A stretch of 64,000 bases of DNA from Fistularia commersonii. Lineage: Eukaryota; Chordata; Actinopteri; Syngnathiformes; Fistulariidae. The translations under genes were made by a program, and so were the position numbers. The notes beneath the pieces were generated by a model, which worked only from the letters and a program-made list of their open reading frames with translations, was not told the DNA's origin and did not search any database. This document shows positions 37,587 through 48,973 of the stretch, one piece after another; position 1 is the first letter of the stretch, and each line of letters begins with the position of its first letter. The stretch spans positions 14,324,001-14,388,000 of the forward strand of contig JBBMNZ010000009.1 of assembly GCA_037954325.1 (NCBI GenBank). Reading direction: 5' to 3'.

Positions 37587-38416
37587 CCGTATTTTCACGA
37601 CCATAAGGCGCACCTTACCAAAAGGCGCAATCTCGGTTATGTGTGCCATTATTGTATTTAACACACACATAAGGCGTATCAAATGATAGGGCGCGGGTTT
37701 TATATACAATCCACGGCCACGCTTCCCCCTTTAACGTTCTCATGGTGTCCTCTACTACTTCCGCCTTACAACAACAACAACACACACACACACATGCATA
37801 CAAGTGTACGTATTTAAAAATAGAGCGGGAGCAAAACTGAGTTTGGTTGTGCTTTATTTAAGTATTGATTACAAAGTAGTAACTCATTAATCAAACCCAT
37901 CGAAGTCTTCATCCTCGGTTTGTGATTTGAACATCTGCGCTAAATCTCCATCAAACATACTTTCTTCACTGTCAGAGTCACTTTCCGTGCCGTGCGGCTC
38001 CTCGGAAATGATGCCGGCTTTTGCGAAAGCTCGAACAACAGCGCCAGCAGACACATTAGCCCAAGCGTCTACAATCCATTCGCAAATTGTGGCGTAACTC
38101 GCCCGGCGCTGTCTTCCACTCTTCGTAAAAGAGTAGTCTCCATCGGTCATCCATCACTCCCACGCCGCTCGCAGCCTTACTTTGAACGGCCGGTTCCGGC
38201 CCGGAATGATAGCAAGCTCAGAGTTCGTTTGCTTCACTTGTTTTTTCACATCGGCTGTGAGATGAGCACGCATAGTCACAGATCGACAACGATGGTGATG
38301 CGTGGAAAAAAAAACACCTGGTCTCCATACCCGCGTTTTTATATACCGTACAATCCACGCCCACACTTCCCCCTTTAACATTCTCATTGTGTTCTCTACT
38401 ACGTCCGCCTTACAAC

Positions 38417-38465
<49 letters not shown>

Positions 38466-38546
38466 CGCACTGAACGATAGGGCGCACCGCACGTTTTGAA
38501 GAAAATCTTTGACTTTTATGTGCGCCTTATGGTCGTGAAAGTACGG
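37587..38546 (-). mobile_element. Pogo-like (Tc1/mariner superfamily) element nested in the hAT
   Basis: Terminal inverted repeats of at least 27 bp (CCGTATTTTCACGACCATAA and onward) match 26 of 27 between the two ends. TA flanks both sides (37585-37586 and 38547-38548), the expected target duplication. The interior encodes the C-terminal part of a DDE transposase on the minus strand. A direct repeat of about 90 bp (from about 37692 and from about 38333) and two CA runs lie inside. Confidence 0.82.
37887..38290 (-). pseudogene. Pogo-type DDE transposase, C-terminal remnant
   Basis: Minus-strand reading contains TMRAHLTADVKKQ, NSELAIIPG, FKVRLRAAWE, then WMTDGDYSFTKSGRQRRASY, CEWIVDAWANVSAGAVVRAF and an acidic tail. 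This order is that of the end of pogo/Tigger-like DDE domains found in fish. A stop lies between AAWE and WMTDG (at about 38152), and a segment after IIPG appears deleted. The N-terminal DNA-binding half and first catalytic residues are absent, so this is dead. Confidence 0.72.
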
Positions 38547-38931
38547 TATTTTAAGAAGTATTTTCAATCAATATTGAATTTAGAAACTCCTTATTTTTCC
38601 CCTTTGTTTAATTTTGTATGGATGATTACATATAAAATAATGTCGGTACATTTACATGATCATTCATGATTTTAAAGTAAAAAAAGAAATAAAATGCCAA
38701 AAAATGTAAATAATTAAAATGAAATTTTCATTTTGTTCGATTTACATGGCACCGAGTTGGCCCGCGCATAAAAATGAAATAAGACATGCGGCCCACCAGC
38801 CAAAATAATTGCCCACCCCTGATATAGATGATCCCGGATGTTCAAGTTCCAGTTTGTAATGTGTTGGTGTTTCAATAAACGTTAAAATTCCTGCAACGCC
38901 TCCGCCATCGTTCATCGCTCGAAACGCCACA

Positions 38932-40151
38932 GTATCACTGTATTAGCCTAGTAGCACTTCTTAGCAATTACCATCAGTACACTATTCAAAGGTTTCATTA
39001 ACAGAGAATATACTGTAAATTCCAGATTTTCTTATTGGAAACCAAAACCATATCAAGAATAGTTATGAACACCCAACAAACCTTATTATTCTTCTTGTAA
39101 TACAGAACAAAACTCTGGGTATCAAAATTTAATCCTTCGTAAACATAAACATATGCACATATAAAATAGAAACGCTGATGAATAGGTAAAGAACAATTCT
39201 ATTCATGCATTTATAGAACCTTTGAACAACAATAAATGGAACCAGCACATGCAGGCTTGGAGCCAATTTGAAATGATAATGAGCAAATGAATATAAGTTC
39301 TACCCCTATACTACGTAAGTGTCTTCTGCTTGTTTAGAGAGCTACTGTGACCAGCAAATTTCTCATCTAAGATTAATTTCAAACAAGTATGACATTGCCT
39401 CAAAAGGCTAAACAAACAACAAAATTTCTATTTCCAAAATATATCCGTTATTTCAAATTGTCCATGTCTAATATGTCTAATTACCCTTCCTTCTGATGCA
39501 CATAGTATTTTGTTTCCAACTCATTCCATCATGTAAATAATATACATTATTAACCAGAATGCCTCCTTCATTGTGATCTGGGATGTGTTGTTTAAATGTT
39601 CACTTTATTTTTTGAGCAGTGTACTATTGTGTGTGTGTGTAGTTTTTTTTGGACATGCAAAGTTTTCCTTCAAATGTGTCCTGTTTAAGTTATTAACTTT
39701 TAATATGTACTTACAGGTGTAATGTACAGGTGTCATGTCCAAGTGAGTCAAGTGAGTCAGTTACACTCCCTCCATTTTTGTTTCCTGGTCACTTCCCGCA
39801 CATGGGCATACACAGCAGGCGTACAAAATATCCTGGACATGTCTGTTTACACACAGCAGGGATGGACCTCCCCCCCTCCATCATGCAATAGGAGAAGAGT
39901 TGGCAACAGGAGTTGGAAGGCAATTATGTCTGGTCTGCTCTCTAATGAGAACAAATGAAAGCATACACAACCCTGTGATGTGGCGAAATTGTCCGACCAT
40001 CGTCAGGCAAGCTGCTAGTACAGCAAGTCACAGGCACTGCTTGTTTTTTTTCCCAGACATGGAGCCTTGTATTAAAAATCCCTGTCTCAGATTTGCTAGC
40101 TGGAAGGGAGAGGTACAGTACATTGTCATAGAAGCTCTAATCAAAGAATAG
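38932..40151. other. Intergenic AT-rich sequence, no gene seen
   Basis: No exon, RNA gene or complete repeat recognised. TTTTTTGAGCAGTG at about 39611 resembles a Tc1-type end, but no partner end is visible. Confidence 0.45.
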
Positions 40152-41533
40152 CTCTTCAAAGAACTCTTTCCATCTTCCCATCACTCTTCTAGCATCTGTC
40201 AATACATTTCTCTCTCTTTCCTTAATCAGCTGTTGTACATCCTTTCAATCTCTAGCTCTCTGTTTCACCAACCTGTATAGATCATTCTCGCCTTACTGTC
40301 CAACCGAGCATACAGGTCATCGTACGGCCTTTGTTTTGCCTTCGCTACCTCTATCTTCCCCTCACTTTGTATCTCCCTGTACTCCTGTCTGTTCTCTTCA
40401 GTCCTCTCAGTATCCCACTTCTTCTTTGCCAACCGCTTTCTCTGTATATACTCCTGCACTTCCTCACTCCACCACCAAGTCTCCTTATCTAATTTCCTCC
40501 CAGATGACACACCAAGTACTCTTCTATCTGTCTCCCTGATAACACAAGCTGTTGTTGTCCATTCATCGTGAAGCTCTCCCTGGACCCCCAGAGCCTTTCT
40601 CAACTCCTCCCTGAAAACCATACAACACTCCTCCCTTTTCAGCTTTCACCACTTTGTCCTCTGCTCTGCCTTTGTCCTCTTCATCTTCCTTGTCACCAGA
40701 GTCATCCTACAAACCATCATCCTATGCTGTCTGGCTACACTCGCACCTACAACTACTTTGCAGTCGCTGATCTCTTTTAGGTTGCCTCGTCTATACAAGA
40801 TGTAGTCTACCTGTATGCTCCTACCTCTATTGCCTTCACCAACATGTCCATTGACTTCTGCACCAATTAGCACTCTCTCATTTCTGGGAATATTCTGCAT
40901 TACTTCATCTAACTTATTCAAGAACTTCTCTTCAAACTCACATCCCATCTGCGGGGCATAGCCACTAACAGCATTGAGCATCACACCTTCAATTTCAAGT
41001 TTCAGACTTATGAGTCTATCTGACATTCTTTTCACCTCCAGAACATTCCTGACAAACTCCTCCTTCAAAATAACTCCTACTCCATTTCTCCTCTTGTCGT
41101 CAGTACCATAATAGTACAACTTAAAGCCTGCTCCTAAGCTTCTAGCCTTACTACATTTCCACCTGGTCCTAGACACACAGTATTTTCCTGTCATAGTCCC
41201 AGTGTTCAAAGTCCCTCCTTTCGGTCTCAGACTCTTGCCTTTCCTATTCTCTCTCTGCTTCTGAACATGCCTTCCTCCTCTCCTTTGACCTACAGTAGCC
41301 CAGTTTCCATTGGTTCCCTGTAGGTCATTGGTACCAATGGCAGTCGTTGTTAACCTGGGCCTCGACCGATCCGGTATGATCTGGTTATTATGGTTGAATT
41401 GCAAGTTTGGGTTTGGCAAATGTTTTATGCTGAATGCCCCCTCTGAGGAAACCCTGCATTTATCCAGGCTTGGAACACACTGGCCTGTGCCCCCCCGAGG
41501 CCTACTCGGGGAGACACTGGCCCTGGGGCTGCA
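40152..41533 (-). mobile_element. RTE-type LINE copy 3 (5' leader and endonuclease region)
   Basis: Read on the minus strand it starts in the leader (GGATAAATGCAGGG, ...AACATTTGCCAAACCC) and continues through FNHNNQIIPDRSRPRLTTTA. The endonuclease part follows: GGTLNTGTMTGK, KLEIEGVMLNAVSGYAPQMG, GAEVNGHVGEGNRG and VDYILYRRGNLKEISD. The linker (WSEEVQEYIQRKRLAKKKWD, EVAKAKQRPYDDLYARLDSK) comes next. It ends just after the FEE segment, before RT. The largest intact frame is 40646-41419 (257 codons). Same family as copies 1, 2 and 4. Confidence 0.8.
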
Positions 41534-43317
41534 TTAAGAGTTAATATGAATAATTACTATTTTTAATATCATTATATTGAAGGTGAATCTGCACATGAAA
41601 CCAGAACAAAGATGTTCTCCGGTTCTGATCCCGCATCTGTTTTCTCTTGTTTATGCTCGGCTGTAATTAGACATGAGTCTCGGCCTCACATTAAAGGAGT
41701 CATCACACTTCATCACAGCCGGCTGTTGCTGGTAATGAGGATGTTGAGGGTTTCGCCTCCTTCGCATGTCTATTTTCTACACACACACACACACACACAC
41801 ATACTCACACACGGATCCTGACTAATGGTGACAAACAAGAAGAGCAGGAACTCTGCCTTTGTTCCCTCAGTATGGGTTCTCCGGGCTTCCCATCTTCTAC
41901 CCACAGCCCAAAAACAACATGAATGGTCAGGGGTTGCTACATCTGGCCTTTAGATTGAGGAATAACTCTTTGATGGACAGGTGAACTGCCCCTTTAAAAC
42001 CTGCCTATTGGCCAGTGACAGGTAAGATAGGCTCCAACCCCACAGCGTCACTAAGTGCAATATAGAGAATGAATGAAGGTATGAACCTACAATCAAAACA
42101 AAGATTTCCACCACTCGAACTCAAAATGTGTTGCTTTGTTTCCGTTTTTAGTAACAATGTATGAACACCCTCACGCCTCTGCTTTTTGTGCTTCATCATG
42201 CAATTTAATTTCTTCAGTCATGTGGTAATGCTTGTAATTATTTTTTTGTGATATTCCCATTAAAATATGCAGTTTTTGTGGTCCTCTGTCTCCTTTTGTC
42301 CTTTGACTCACCAGAGAAAAGTTTTTTTTTTCTGTGTTTTCAAAATATTTTATATCAACCCTATATTTTGAAGTAACACATTGCATGAATTTTTTTTTTT
42401 TATTGTTCGTCTTTTTGGCTTGCGGATCAAACACAACTTGAAAAGCTGCTGTGAAAACTCAGCTTCTTTTCCCGAGGGGGTCCACGGCATCATTGGCAAG
42501 AAATGCAACGCAGGGTGAAAGCAAACAAATTTTTCATTTCAAGAAACATATTCTTTGACAAGTGATGTTTATTTGAGGTTTTGGGGAGGAAATGCAGGCA
42601 CTTATGGGTTGAAGGATGACATGGTGTTTGGTACAAATTGGAGCTTAATGACTAACAGAAGCAAGTGGATCCCAAAACTCAACAGCGTGAGAATGAACTT
42701 TACACACAGAGAGGTTTAGAGGTTTTCTTCTGCTAATCTGGTCAAAGTATGTCAAAGAGGAACTTCCAGCGAGAGAAATATCGCACGTGTAAACACACAT
42801 GGTAGTGTTTGGCCAGGCATTACATCAGAGATATTTCATAATCTGCGTGGCAGATCCTAATCGATTTCTTTTGTAAGTCATTAAGTTTCAAATTATGCCA
42901 AACACTGTGATTTGTCTTTAGTTTTCCCCAAAACATGTTGTGACTTCTTCTCTGCAGCTATTCGTCTCACGATGACTGGAAATTGGCCTCGGAGTGCAAA
43001 ATACAACAAAAACAAAACAACTGTGTTCTTTGACTTGTGCCTGAGAGCTTGATCCCAAGAACGTTGAAAATTCTGTCTGAAAACAATGGTGCCAATTGCT
43101 ATAATAGCTCAATCCTCTTCCTTCTTGCTCCAAGTGAGAAATCAGGATTCCTCAGAGCAAGTGCATCCGTGCTTGGATTGACATGATCCAAGCATTTCAC
43201 TGAGACCTGGCTCTTGGACAAAGTCCAGCTGCAGTTCCACTCCTAACACTGAGGGGACTGAACCACAGCCTCTGTAAGGCTAAAGGCTCCTTCTTCTTCT
43301 TCTTCTTTCTTCTTTTT
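41534..43317. other. Intergenic sequence with a SINE tail
   Basis: A decayed SINE tail lies at about 41980-42085 (CCAGTGACAGGTAAGATAGG and GAATGAATGAAGG). A short CA run lies at 41779-41812. The rest is unique; no gene recognised. Confidence 0.5.
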
Positions 43318-43470
43318 GGTTTTGGCAAAAGTTTTACGCCGGATGCCCTTCCTGACACAACCCTCTGCATTTATCCAGGCTTGGGACCGGCACAGGGAGA
43401 CACTGCTCTGTGCCCCCCAAGGCAGGCTTGGAGAGACATGGGCAAGGGCCGCCCTGAGGCTGCATCGGTA
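43318..43470 (-). mobile_element. Fragment of RTE-type LINE 5' leader, antisense
   Basis: The plus strand GGCAAAAGTTTTACGCCGGA and CATTTATCCAGGCTTGGGAC corresponds to the complement of the 5' leader seen in copy 3 (41405-41530). It abuts the next LINE fragment. Confidence 0.6.
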
Positions 43471-43474
43471 AGGC

Positions 43475-44765
43475 TAAAGGCTATCATCTACAAAGGGAAT
43501 TCACTGCTGTGTTTTTACATCCCACTTTGGGCTAACTCCACGGCAGCGCTGGCCAAGCTCCATGATGTCATCAGTGCTTTGCAGACGGCGCACCCTGATG
43601 CCATTGTAACCCCAGCTGGCAACTTCAACCAGTGCAGCTTGTGGATTGTACTCCTCATGGGGACAAGAACACCCTGGACCACATGTACAGCTACATCTGC
43701 TTCATGTACAGGGCCACACCCGCCCCCATTTTGGGCACTCAGAACACATCTCCTTGTTTCTGTACCCTACATGCAGACAGAGACTGAAACAGACCAACGC
43801 TGTAACCAGAGAAATTAAACTCAGAGGGCAATCTGCAGGACTGTTTTGCTATAACTGGGATGTGTTCAAGATCGGCAGCCACACAGGAGGACTCTTCTGT
43901 CAGTGTACACGAGTACGCTAAGTATGTGACTGTGTACATCAGCACTTGTGTTGACAACATTGTGCCCACCATACGACTCAGGAAGTTCCCCAACCAGAGG
44001 CCTTGGCTGAACAATCAGTTATGCCACATGCTGCATGCCCACTCTCATGCATTTAGGTCCGGCAATGACATGGAGTACAAAGCTGGTAAATGCAGACAGA
44101 AGAAATCCATCAGTACAGCCAAGAGGCAGAGCAGAGAGAAGCTGGTTGGCTTCTGCTCCACTGCTGACCCTTGGCATATGTGGCAAGGCCGGCAGGACAT
44201 CACGGACTACAAGTCCACCACCAGCTTTGACATCTCCGCGAACAGCCTGACAGACGATCTCAAAATCCTCTACATCCGCTTCGAGAACCCTGGCCACAAC
44301 ACAGAGGGGAGTCACACACACAATCAGCCCTTCGACCCCCCTCTCACTCCTCCTCATTCCCAACAGTATAATCAGGCCAGGTACACCAAGTGCTGAGAAG
44401 AATCAACAGCTAGACCCAGGCAGAACCCTCAGAATTTGTGCTGGCTGATGCTGTCACCACCATATTCAACTTTTCCCTCAGCCAGAGCACCATCCCCACC
44501 ATCCCCACCTTCAAGAACACAACCATCAGCCCCCCTCCCCAAGAAGAGTCCACCCACCTGCCTGAATGACTACAGGCCAGTAGCACTCACTCCAATCATT
44601 ATGAAGGGATTTGAGAGAGTGGTGCTTGCCCACATTCAGAGCAACATTCTGGAAACCCTAGACCCCCTGCAATTTGCATACCAGCCGAACAGGGCCACCT
44701 CAGACACCATGGCCGCCATCCTCCACTACTCCCTCTCCCACTCCCATCTCGAAGACCTTCGGTTT
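43475..44765 (+). mobile_element. CR1/L2/Rex1-group LINE fragment (endonuclease to RT start)
   Basis: Frames spell AALAKLHDVISALQTAHPDA and VTPAGNFNQCSL (AP-endonuclease), then NIVPTIRLRKFPNQRPWLNN, AFRSGND, PWHMWQGRQDITDYKSTTSF. The first RT block follows: CLNDYRPVALTPIIMKGFER with LDPLQFAYQPNRATSDT and HYSLSH. This order is that of jockey-like LINE polyproteins found throughout fish. Frame breaks occur near 43640, 43860 and 44400. The 3' two thirds of RT are lost where a SINE abuts at about 44766. Confidence 0.75.
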
Positions 44766-45063
44766 CAAGGTGCCCACAGCACAAAGGGCCCTGGTTCAAT
44801 TCTAACAAGGGGACCTTTCTTTGTGGAGTTTGCATGTTCTCCCCATGCCAGCATGGGATTTCTCCCACAGTACAAAAAAATACAGGTTAATTGGGAAAAT
44901 TGGACTGAATAAGTGACTGAATGTTTGTTTGTCTATATATGTAGTGACCAGTCCAGGGTGTGCACCGTCTCTCGCCTGATGCCAGCTGGGATAGGCTCCA
45001 GCATCCCCTGTGACCCTGAGAGCAGGATAAGCGGAAGGAAATGGATGGATGGATGGATGGATG
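44766..45063 (+). repeat. Teleost tRNA-type SINE with (GGAT)n tail
   Basis: Reads AAAGGGCCCTGGTTCAATTC, GGACCTTTCTTTGTGGAGTT, TGCATGTTCTCCCC, CAGGTTAATTGGGAAAATT, GCTGGGATAGGCTCCAGC and AGCAGGATAAGCGG, then GGATGGATGGATGG. It is the best-preserved copy in the window, with a shortened head. Confidence 0.75.
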
Positions 45064-45139
45064 GTTTACATTACCTATTTATTTTCAATTCATATCCAAA
45101 TGCACTGGGGACAGCGAAGTAAGAATTCCATTGTACTGG

Positions 45140-45420
45140 GAAACAATTTCTAGCAGAGTCCCTGTCAGAAGAAGTTTCAACTCCCACCTTCGGCAGAACT
45201 ACAACCACGTCCTGAGGAAGGCGGGGAACATTGAGTCCGAATGGGCCATGTTCCGTGTTTCCATTATCGATGTGGCAGACTGGAGCTGCGGCCCTATCTG
45301 AGGGATGGAAGATCCACATCTTCATCTCGCTTCACCCATATCCCCAGTTGAGGTAAGTGAGGTGGACAAGACCCTCTGCAGTAGCAAGGAGCCTTTGAGG
45401 AGCCTTTGAGGAGCCTTTGA
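45140..45420 (+). mobile_element. Rex3-like LINE linker fragment
   Basis: CTGAGGAAGGCGGGGAACAT, then GAGTCCGAATGGGCCATGTT and CGATGTGGCAGACTGGAGCT translate like AGNIESEWAMFRVSIIDVADW. That is the segment between endonuclease and RT in Rex3-type LINEs. It ends with three tandem copies of GAGCCTTTGAG. Confidence 0.55.
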
Positions 45421-46415
45421 GGAGAGTCATCTGTAGTAGCTTAAGGTATGGAATGTTCTGAGCTGTGTTTTCTGCATTGAGGAGGTCAAAAGATGAGGGA
45501 GAATTGCTTGATCAGAGACTTGAAAGACTGGAGTTCTCTGCCATTCTGTGGCAAATGCGCAGATCTGTTGCTCTCAACTGATGCATAGATGGATGGATGC
45601 TTTTGGAATGCAGCCCATTTGAGCCGGTCCAGTTCGTTCCAGCCCAGGATCAACTGAGGAACATGCTAGTGGTGTTGGCACCTAATAGGAGAGGCCTCTG
45701 TTTTATTTCTTTTTTCTTCCTCATACATCAACCTTCCTCCTGTGGCCTCTTGTGGTTGCTTTTTCATTCTCTGCTTCTCTCTGGAAACTACATCACCAAG
45801 AGCAGATGTTCACTAAAACCATCTCCTCAGGCCTAGTTTATTCTATAAACTGAATATCTGAAATCAGGCAACAGCCAAGCAGCTCAAAGGTTTTGTTGTT
45901 GAACCAGGAGATGCAGTGATGAATCTCTCAGTGGGGACAGAGTCATATACTTGCTCTCTCTCTCTCCCCCTCTACCTCACCTCCAGAATCTCTCCAGCCA
46001 AAACCATGAAATCCAGAGGAAACCACTGAATGTCTGGAGGTGAGAAAGAGGTGGAAGCCACAGGAACCCCTCCGCTTGGGATTGCACTGGTTAGTTTGGG
46101 ATTCCAGAGTCAATCGAAGAAAAAAAAGGAATATATCCTGCCTCAAGGTTTTTACCGACCTGTAAAACAAAACGTTTTTTTTTTTTAAAACATAGACGTT
46201 ATTTTTGAAATGATTTTACCAGTATGCTGTGTTTACCAACTTTGCGATACTGACACAGCTGTTTCACATGTGACTTATTGCGGACATGATGAGGAATATT
46301 AACTCACCGAATTCAAGAAGATTTATTCTTTAGAAAGAGTAGGAGTGTAGAAGCAGAACTGAACATTAAGGTCAGGTGCTTGACAACAGATGATTTATCG
46401 ATCTGGATATCCAAG
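45421..46415. other. Intergenic sequence, no gene seen
   Basis: No recognised coding or repeat structure beyond a short GGATGGATG at about 45589. Confidence 0.45.
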
Positions 46416-46423
46416 ATTTACGG

Positions 46424-48965
46424 CAGGGGTCCCCAAACTTTTTCCTGTGAGGGCCAAATAACTTTTCCCTTCTCTGTCGGGGGGCCGGGCCAGTTTGTAA
46501 CAAAAAGTGTGACGATCGCAAAGGTGTCTAAACGTTAACATTTATTGTAGTCCAGAAAGTCACTCAACCAAAAAAGGAACCCTCTCTGGAATCTTGACAG
46601 GAAAAAAAAATCAGAAAATAAATGATAACATTATTAATGAAATAAATAACACTATTTATGAAATAAGTAATAACCAAATAACCCTTTTCAAATTTTTCAC
46701 AGAAAAACAGACCAAAGAACATTAACTTTCCTGTAGACACAACTATTTGCAGCTTTCTCATATCAAATTCACTATGAAAACCAGAAAACAAGCAGGCTAT
46801 GAAACCGAACTGATGCCAACACCTACCAACACAACACATTTCACTACCAGTATGGCTGTAGAATGGATTTTATCCCTGTAGATTTCATTATGATTATATT
46901 TATTTGTACTCAGAATGGCTCATTCAAGTCAGAATAGTAAGCTACCAATATATGTTCATCAGTGTGAACTGTGGGCCTGGATCTGACTGGTGAGAAGTTC
47001 AATGTCAGGTTCTACTTTAGTCACAGCAAGTCTCAAACGCTGATGGAGATGTTCATCTGTCATTCTTGATCTCATCTGTGTTTTCAGGTGTTTCATGCGT
47101 GAAAAGGTTTGCTTACAGATATAAATGCTGCCAAAACGTGTGGACATCTTCATTGCATGTTTTTTGATGTTTAATAGAAGTCACTGTTAACTGTTGGGCT
47201 TGAATGCATCTTTCAGCACATCATAGTTCTGTAACTCGGCCAACTCAAACTGATAAGAAGGCTCGACTTCATCAATGTTGGAAAAAAGGGGTTCTGGAAA
47301 AAGGGCATATATCTTTTGCATTAAAATGTAGTTCACAGAATCGCACATTGAACTCCGCCTTCAGCATTTTCAGCGCTTCCACACAAGTTTCAGCTGGGAA
47401 CAGGACCACTGGGTTCACTGCAGAGAGGTTTCGGGTAGCAAGAAGATGGATGAGGTTGTTCTTTTTCACTTATTCCAAAAGCAGCGCTAGTTCTACCTCA
47501 AATGCTTTTATGTGGGAATACATGTTGCAAATTAGTTTCCCTTGACCTTGTAGCTGCAAGTTAAGGCTGTTCAGTATTTCTGTCACATCTGTTATAAATG
47601 CGAGGTGCCATTTCCATTCTGGATCGATCAGCTCGGGGACCGTTTTGTCTTTTGAATGAAGAAAAGCGTTTATCTCAGGTAGCAGCTCGTAAAAACACCT
47701 CAAAACTCTGCAGCGGCTCAACCATCGGACCTCTGTGTAGTACAGCACATTGGATTGCGCAGACTCCAGTTCAGACAGTAATTGTTGGAACTGCCTGTAT
47801 TTCAGTCCCTTTGCTCTCATGAAGTTTATGCACGACACCACAACCTTCATGACAGAATCCTGCATCAACACTTTGCAGCACAGTGCTTGCTGGTGAGTAA
47901 GGCAGTGGACTTGTAGCGGGGCAGTAAACCCCGTTCTTCAATCTCCCGGTTCACGAGCCCGATTAGACTGCAAGATGCACCCACCATACTAGGAGCTCCA
48001 TCGGTTGTGATGCTAGCAAGCTTTGACCAGTCCAGGTTCAACTCTTCCATGGTTCGGTAACTTTGCCAAAAATATTCTCCCCCGTCGTAGTCCTCTTGAG
48101 ACTTTGGAGAGGCTGCCAGATCCTCGCACATTTCAAAGTTTGAACTCCACAAATAAAAATTAGCAGCTGCGCATCTGTGCTCTCATCCAGTGCTTATGAA
48201 AAAAAGGCGAATTCTTCCGTTTTCTGCTGCAGCTGGGCATATATATTACCCCCAATTTCTTCAATGCGTCTTGTGATTGTAGTCGCCGACAGACTCATGA
48301 CATTAAAGACATCTTTCTTCTCGGGAAACACCTCCACCCCAAACAGCATTCAAACATTTCTTGACAATTTCTCCATTCGTGAAAGGTTTACCGCTGCTCG
48401 CTATCAGATGAGTAACCCAAAAGCTCGCCCGAACATAGGACTGGTTCAGCTGAGCTTGGCGTACAAATACGCTCCGCTGAGCCACTCCACTTTTTAGCTT
48501 CGAGAGTTTGTCTGATCACATTTGCCCTAGCAAGCTTCTTATCTTTCAGATGGGATTCATTGTGTCGGCGCAGATTGTATTTTTTGAATATAGCCACCGT
48601 CTCTTGACAGATGAGACAGACAGCCTTTTCTTTGAATTGAACAAAAAATAATCATTTGTCCACTGCAGGTTAAATACCCTGCATTCCGAATCTATTTTCC
48701 TCTTACCTAATCTTTTCGCCATTATTCCGTGTTATTTGAAAGGGGTGTGTCCTGGATTTTTTTTTTGGGGAGGGGGTGTCAGATGAGGCACAGACTGCAG
48801 AAAGGTGGAATAGAATAGTACGTTCTATGCACGTACAAATCACGATTACGTGGTCAGAATGAAAAAAAATATCATAATGCATCTTTGGTATTGTTCAGGG
48901 TATTGTATAGCAAAATGTGGAAGTGGGCCAAGTATGGCCCGTGGGCCGCAGTTTGGGGGCCAGGG
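46424..48965 (-). mobile_element. hAT (Charlie-like) DNA transposon, near full length
   Basis: Left end CAGGGGTCCCCAAACT; the complement of the right end is CCCTGGCCCCCAAACT (12 of 16 alike). ATTTACGG is duplicated at 46416-46423 and 48966-48973, the 8-bp duplication expected of hAT. The 2,542-bp interior carries one transposase on the minus strand over most of its length. Confidence 0.9.
46959..48660 (-). pseudogene. hAT transposase (ZBED/GTF2IRD2-type), frame broken
   Basis: In order on the minus strand: a zinc-finger start CLICQETVAIFKKYNLRRH (about 48560-48630); WVTHLIASSGKPFTNGE; the catalytic-region block SITTDGAPSMVGASCSLIGL (about 47970-48010); TEVRWLSRCRVLRCFYELLP; AFITDVTEILNSLNLQLQG; and the C-terminal dimerisation-like GSIYICKQTFSRMKHLK with MTDEHLHQRLRLA near 47000-47100. 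The order matches domesticated relatives such as GTF2IRD2, ZBED5 and FAM200. Frame changes near 47870, 48155 and 48300 mean it is not intact. It could be repaired by few changes on paper, but as read it is a pseudogene. Confidence 0.85.
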
Positions 48966-48973
48966 ATTTACGG

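Larger units (their letters stand above)
37502..38821. mobile_element. Non-autonomous hAT element with 8-bp TSD
   Basis: Ends CAGACCTGGGCATTTT on the left; the complement of the right end is CAGGGGTGGGCAATTA. GGCCCG/GGGCC sub-terminal words sit inside both ends. ATATAGAT is duplicated at 37494-37501 and 38822-38829. The unfilled site with a single ATATAGAT is preserved in the other LTR at 36964-36971. No hAT transposase remains; the interior is taken up by the pogo-like insert. Confidence 0.85.
36890..38931 (+). mobile_element. LTR retrotransposon remnant (Gypsy-like), interrupted by nested DNA transposons
   Basis: Two copies of a sequence starting TGTGGCGGACAC lie at 36890 and 37420. The second copy ends ...CGCCACA at 38931, so it has the TG...CA termini of an LTR. 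Between them, 37105-37363 encodes the end of an integrase-type polyprotein: GFVLDMCGRRERITLDRLKP, a Pro/Arg-rich tail, RRSRFGRLIRTPVRG and a stop. A poly-G tract (37394-37414) just before the second LTR fits a polypurine tract. Most of gag-pol is absent. The two LTRs differ at only 2 of about 116 aligned bases, suggesting a fairly recent origin. Confidence 0.8.
37420..38931 (+). repeat. 3' LTR copy split by hAT insertion
   Basis: LTR halves lie at 37420-37501 and 38830-38931 (about 184 bp when joined). The second half contains AATAAA (CAATAAACG at about 38873), a plausible LTR polyadenylation signal. The split point coincides with the 8-bp hAT duplication. Confidence 0.75.

Noticed and set aside
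39600..39625. Tc1-like terminal sequence TTTTTTGAGCAGTG
   Set aside because: No partner inverted repeat or TA-flanked end was found.
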